DNA of 64,000 nt from SMBSF63 sp034003545 (lineage in GTDB: Bacteria; Chloroflexota; Anaerolineae; Anaerolineales; Anaerolineaceae): NCBI GenBank assembly GCA_964447155.1, contig CAYURM010000006.1, positions 55,311 to 119,310 on the forward strand. Reading direction: 5' to 3'. This document shows, one piece after another, positions 61,483 through 64,000 of this stretch. Made by a program: the position numbers and the translations under genes. The notes beneath the pieces are model-generated. The model worked only from the letters and a program-made list of their open reading frames with translations. It was not told the DNA's origin and made no database searches. The stretch's first letter is position 1. The number at the start of each line of letters is the position of its first letter.

Positions 61483-62118
61483 TCAAGTCAATTTCATGAT
61501 GATATCAGCAACAACATTCGCCGCCTGATCTTCCATATCCGCCGCATTGCTCAAATGCCGGTAGATTTCCCGTACCTTGAGAATCGTCATCACATCTTTC
61601 ATCGTCTTCGGCCCACGGAACAGATCCGCCAACGCCTCGCGATAAACTGCCTCAACCCGATTTTCCAGCGCCTTGGCCCGCTGCACGTGGTTGGAGGCAG
61701 TTGAAGGATGTTTGCTTTGTAATCGCTCCACCGCCAGCCCCAGCTCCACCGCCGCATCATGCAGCAGCGAAGCCATCCGGCGCATGAAAACCGTCGGTTT
61801 GACCTTCAGGATTTCCATTTCATCCACCGTTGTATTGGCGTAATCCAGAATATCATCAATTTCACGGGACAGGCTGAAGATGTCTTCCCGATCAAATGGT
61901 GTCACAAAAGTGCGCATCAATTCTTCAATCAGGATGCGGCGCACCTCATCCGCTTTTTTCTCGGTTGCTGATATGCGCTTGGCAACCACCGAATCGCGCT
62001 TCTTGAGATACACATTCAACAATTCCAAACCCTCAACCGTCAGGGTGGTTTGCTCTAAAAGCAAAGTCACAAACTTGTTCGGTTTGCGCTTAAAAAGATC
62101 GCGAAGTTTTGTCATCAT
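61483..62118 (-). CDS. DUF47 / PhoU-like phosphate transport regulator
   Basis: 211 residues, all-helical with PhoU-like repeats (SREIDDILDYANTTVDEMEIL; LSNAADMEDQAANVVADIIMK). DUF47 proteins occur almost always beside pit genes and are thought to regulate them. AGGAG precedes the ATG pair at 62118/62115. A 14-bp palindrome lies just upstream. Confidence 0.92.
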   Translation of the reverse strand: MMTKLRDLFKRKPNKFVTLLLEQTTLTVEGLELLNVYLKKRDSVVAKRISATEKKADEVRRILIEELMRTFVTPFDREDIFSLSREIDDILDYANTTVDEMEILKVKPTVFMRRMASLLHDAAVELGLAVERLQSKHPSTASNHVQRAKALENRVEAVYREALADLFRGPKTMKDVMTILKVREIYRHLSNAADMEDQAANVVADIIMKLT

Positions 62119-62127
62119 TCTCCTCGT

Positions 62128-62141
62128 CTGTCAATTGACAG
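62128..62141. promoter_or_regulatory. 14-bp perfect palindrome before DUF47-pit operon
   Basis: CTGTCAATTGACAG, 10 bp upstream of the first ATG and next to the ribosome site. A repressor bound here would block the operon; no regulator is assigned. Confidence 0.45.
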
Positions 62142-62474
62142 GAAATCCCCTCTTCCAGTGCACCTGTTTGTGAGAAAAAGGGGGTTTCATAATACCTGAT
62201 TTTTTATCGTTTGGAAGCACTAAAAAGTTGAAAAATCACACAAACGTTGATTTACACCACCAAAACGGTGACGGACATCATCACCAAATACGCCAAGCAC
62301 AAAAAACCAATAACGCTTTCCTCACCGATCAGCCTTACCAAATTGAAATATTTAGCGATGCTGAACACAATCAGAGATAAACTGTTCCTGTCCAAAACTG
62401 GCTTTTGAAGCTTAAACCATTAACATTCTTTTGAAGGCCATTGGGCAACAAATGACTTGGCAGTCATACAACCT
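62142..62474. other. Intergenic stretch, no gene seen
   Basis: Between YjbQ and the DUF47-pit operon. No coding frame or RNA gene recognised; a possible -10 (TATTAT on the minus strand near 62190) could serve the pit operon. Confidence 0.4.
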
Positions 62475-62885
62475 TTAGTCGCTGGCAATGATTTTCACAA
62501 ATACCTGTCTGTTTCTGGGGCCATCAAATTCCCAAAACATAATCCCCTGCGATCCCCCGATTTGCAATTTCCCCTGGTCAATGATGATTGTGTACTGCCC
62601 ACCAATCAAGCTGGCTTTGATGTGTCCTGCCGCATCGGATGGTGTATCAAAAACATGCACAAAATCTGTCCGGGTGGGCACCAAACGATCAATTTCTTTC
62701 ACTAAATCCACTGCTGTTGCCGGATCTAAATATGAGTTAATTGTCAATGCAGCTGTGGTATGCGGGCAGAACAAAACACAAATTCCACTTTTCACATCCA
62801 GATCATTTACTACCTGTTGAATTTGATCTGTTAAAACGATTAATTCTTGGCGTTTGGTTGTCTTAATTTCTAATTTTTGAAACAT
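62475..62885 (-). CDS. YjbQ/UPF0047 family protein
   Basis: 136 residues. Family motifs CPHTTAALTINSYLDPATAVDL near residue 45, GHIKASLIGGQYTIIIDQGKL near 90 and WEFDGPRNRQVFVKI at the end are complete. Members show weak thiamine-phosphate-synthase activity; their physiological role is unsettled. GGAG lies upstream of the ATG at 62885. It follows the GntR gene by 59 bp and may share its autoregulated promoter. Confidence 0.9.
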   Translation of the reverse strand: MFQKLEIKTTKRQELIVLTDQIQQVVNDLDVKSGICVLFCPHTTAALTINSYLDPATAVDLVKEIDRLVPTRTDFVHVFDTPSDAAGHIKASLIGGQYTIIIDQGKLQIGGSQGIMFWEFDGPRNRQVFVKIIASD

Positions 62886-62944
62886 AACATCGCTCCTTAT
62901 CAAATGTTTTAGATGTAAAAGAAAGAACAGAATACTTGAAAGCT

Positions 62945-63694
62945 TTATCGATTTAAGTGTACAAAATATTTATATCGGTCTGCGCGATACAAAACTTTCA
63001 CAAATTCCATAGGATATCGAGCCTGAGACCATACAGTACGTTCAATTAGCAATAAAGGGCTGCCTGTATTTACCTCCAACAATTGCGCTTCATAAGCATC
63101 CGCAATGGTTGCCTCAAGCGTTTCATCTGCTTCAGTTGCGATCAGGTTAAATTTCTCCTGCAGCAAATTATACAGAGAGCCATATTCTTCGACTTCGTCA
63201 ACCGTGATAGTTTGACCAGGGTTCAGCGGAAGATAAGAAACATGAATCCCGATTGGAATGCCATCAGCGAAACGCAAACGTTCAAGCATAAAGACTGTTT
63301 CAGCAGATTCTGGAAGCTCTAATTGCGTCCGCACGTTTTTTGATGGTTCTACATATTTAAGGTTGAGAATTCTGTGGCTGGGTTTTAATCCACGTTCTTT
63401 CATGTCATCAGAAAAACTGGTCAGCACATGTAAACTATTTTGCAATTTGGGAGGGGTCACAAAAGTGCCTCTCCCTAATTCTCGATAAATATACCCATGA
63501 TCCTGGAGCATGGAAAGTGCTTGACGGATCGTTGTACGGCTGACGTTATAAAGTTTTTCAAGCTCCCTTTCTGGTGGAATAGGAGATTTTGGCTGCCACT
63601 CACCATTTTCAATTTTCGTACGCAAAATGGTAAACATCTGATGATATTTAGGCACATAGGAATAAGGATCAATAAATTTATTTTTCGTGGTCAT
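62945..63694 (-). CDS. GntR-family transcriptional regulator (HutC/UTRA type)
   Basis: 249 residues. N-terminal winged helix-turn-helix (about 10-75; PPERELEKLYNVSRTTIRQALSMLQ, with GYIYRELGRGTFV as the wing) and a C-terminal UTRA ligand domain (about 90-240; PLNPGQTITVDEV, YEAQLLEVNTGSPLLLIERT). UTRA regulators usually bind phosphorylated sugars or related effectors and repress uptake and catabolic genes. A TGGT-N4-ACCA palindrome lies on its own promoter and another on the ABC-sugar operon, so autorepression and repression of that operon are predicted. ATG at 63706 is an alternative start. Confidence 0.92.
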   Translation of the reverse strand: MTTKNKFIDPYSYVPKYHQMFTILRTKIENGEWQPKSPIPPERELEKLYNVSRTTIRQALSMLQDHGYIYRELGRGTFVTPPKLQNSLHVLTSFSDDMKERGLKPSHRILNLKYVEPSKNVRTQLELPESAETVFMLERLRFADGIPIGIHVSYLPLNPGQTITVDEVEEYGSLYNLLQEKFNLIATEADETLEATIADAYEAQLLEVNTGSPLLLIERTVWSQARYPMEFVKVLYRADRYKYFVHLNR

Positions 63695-63728
63695 ATTCCA
63701 CCCCATGAAAATTCAGGTTTATGGTTGT

Positions 63729-63742
63729 GTGGTCATTACCAC
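63729..63742. promoter_or_regulatory. GntR operator at its own promoter
   Basis: GTGGT-CATT-ACCAC, a perfect 5-bp-arm palindrome placed over the expected start of the GntR transcript, same geometry as at 60351-60364. Confidence 0.72.
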
Positions 63743-63745
63743 TAT

Positions 63746-63774
63746 AGTCTAATGGCTTTTCATTTTCTTGTCAA
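63746..63774 (-). promoter_or_regulatory. Promoter of the GntR gene
   Basis: Minus strand TTGACA (63769-63774), 17 bp, TAGACT (63746-63751; four of six consensus bases). The operator follows within 4 bp. Confidence 0.65.
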
Positions 63775-63870
63775 TGTGGGAAATATGGTTATTCGACAAC
63801 CCTTTCCACTTTATAACAACACCTCCGTAACACCATGTTCATACAGATCGTCTAGTACCCGCCAAGGGTG

Positions 63871-64000
63871 TCATCGTTGAAATTTTCCGCTGTCAGGTTT
63901 GGATTGAGTAGCAGGTACACCGGCTTGTTCCAAAAAAAATCTGACACAGGTATAACCCCGACTGCTGAATCCTGATCCGTTCAACCATTGCCAATACCCT
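63871..64000 (-). other. Possible 3' end of a gene running in from the right
   Basis: On the minus strand one frame is open from the window edge (63999) for 42 codons to a TGA at 63871-63873, and continues open for another 21 codons after it. The peptide resembles no family I recognise; it may be a C-terminus, a broken gene or chance. Confidence 0.25.

Noticed and set aside
1..64000. tRNA, rRNA, prophage, integrase or insertion sequence
   Set aside because: None was recognised on either strand; the only mobile-like items are the small palindromic elements.

Overview
The window looks like the chromosome of an Anaerolineae-type Chloroflexota. This is an inference from the ftsQ-ftsA-ftsZ cluster, the GAF/PAS-rich signalling proteins and the long intergenic repeat elements; there is no rRNA or other decisive taxonomic marker. 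The first 3.9 kb, on the plus strand, carry the end of a D-Ala-D-Ala ligase gene and ftsQ-ftsA-ftsZ. Almost everything after that is on the minus strand.

From 11.4 to 4.4 kb (read right to left) is a four-gene signalling operon: a giant PAS/GAF sensor without a kinase domain, a ParA/MinD-type ATPase, a GAF histidine kinase and a single-domain response regulator, closed by a good terminator. The giant sensor contains a recent, base-perfect 526-bp internal duplication, and a 121-bp perfect tandem duplication lies just upstream of it.

From about 60.4 down to 12.2 kb runs a co-oriented catabolic island of about 40 genes for ring-shaped and linear ureides (allantoin, hydantoin, carbamoyl compounds). 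It holds three allantoinase/hydantoinase paralogs, four ATZ/TRZ-type amidohydrolases, two small amidohydrolases, a creatininase, two hydantoin-racemase-like proteins, an allantoate amidohydrolase, an (S)-ureidoglycine aminohydrolase cupin, an ATCase-like carbamoyltransferase, a carbamate kinase and a ketol-acid-reductoisomerase-like protein. Together they could take allantoin to carbamoyl phosphate and ATP, with the reductoisomerase-like protein in the place of the missing ureidoglycolate dehydrogenase. Interleaved are four SIS-domain proteins resembling fructosamine-phosphate deglycases, four PfkB kinases, a DhnA-type aldolase, a CehA/McbA-type PHP hydrolase, a DppABCDF transporter split into two parts, an ABC sugar importer, an MFS carrier and a lactate-permease-type carrier. 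This suggests that glycosylated or glycated nitrogen compounds are taken up, phosphorylated, split, and their ureide part then fermented.

Regulation is partly readable. A GntR/UTRA gene at the right end and the ABC-sugar/SIS/PfkB operon each have a TTGACA-17 bp promoter whose start site is covered by a TGGT-N4-ACCA palindrome, implying one repressor for both. In the middle of the island, a KdpD/KdpE-like pair has lost its phosphorylation residues on both sides. Just after it, 11-bp direct repeats abut a -10 box in front of the 18.2-12.2 kb operon. Three palindromic intergenic elements bounded by AACTGCTCAG-like ends interrupt the island. Right of the island lie a Pit-type phosphate transporter with its DUF47 partner, a YjbQ protein and the GntR regulator.
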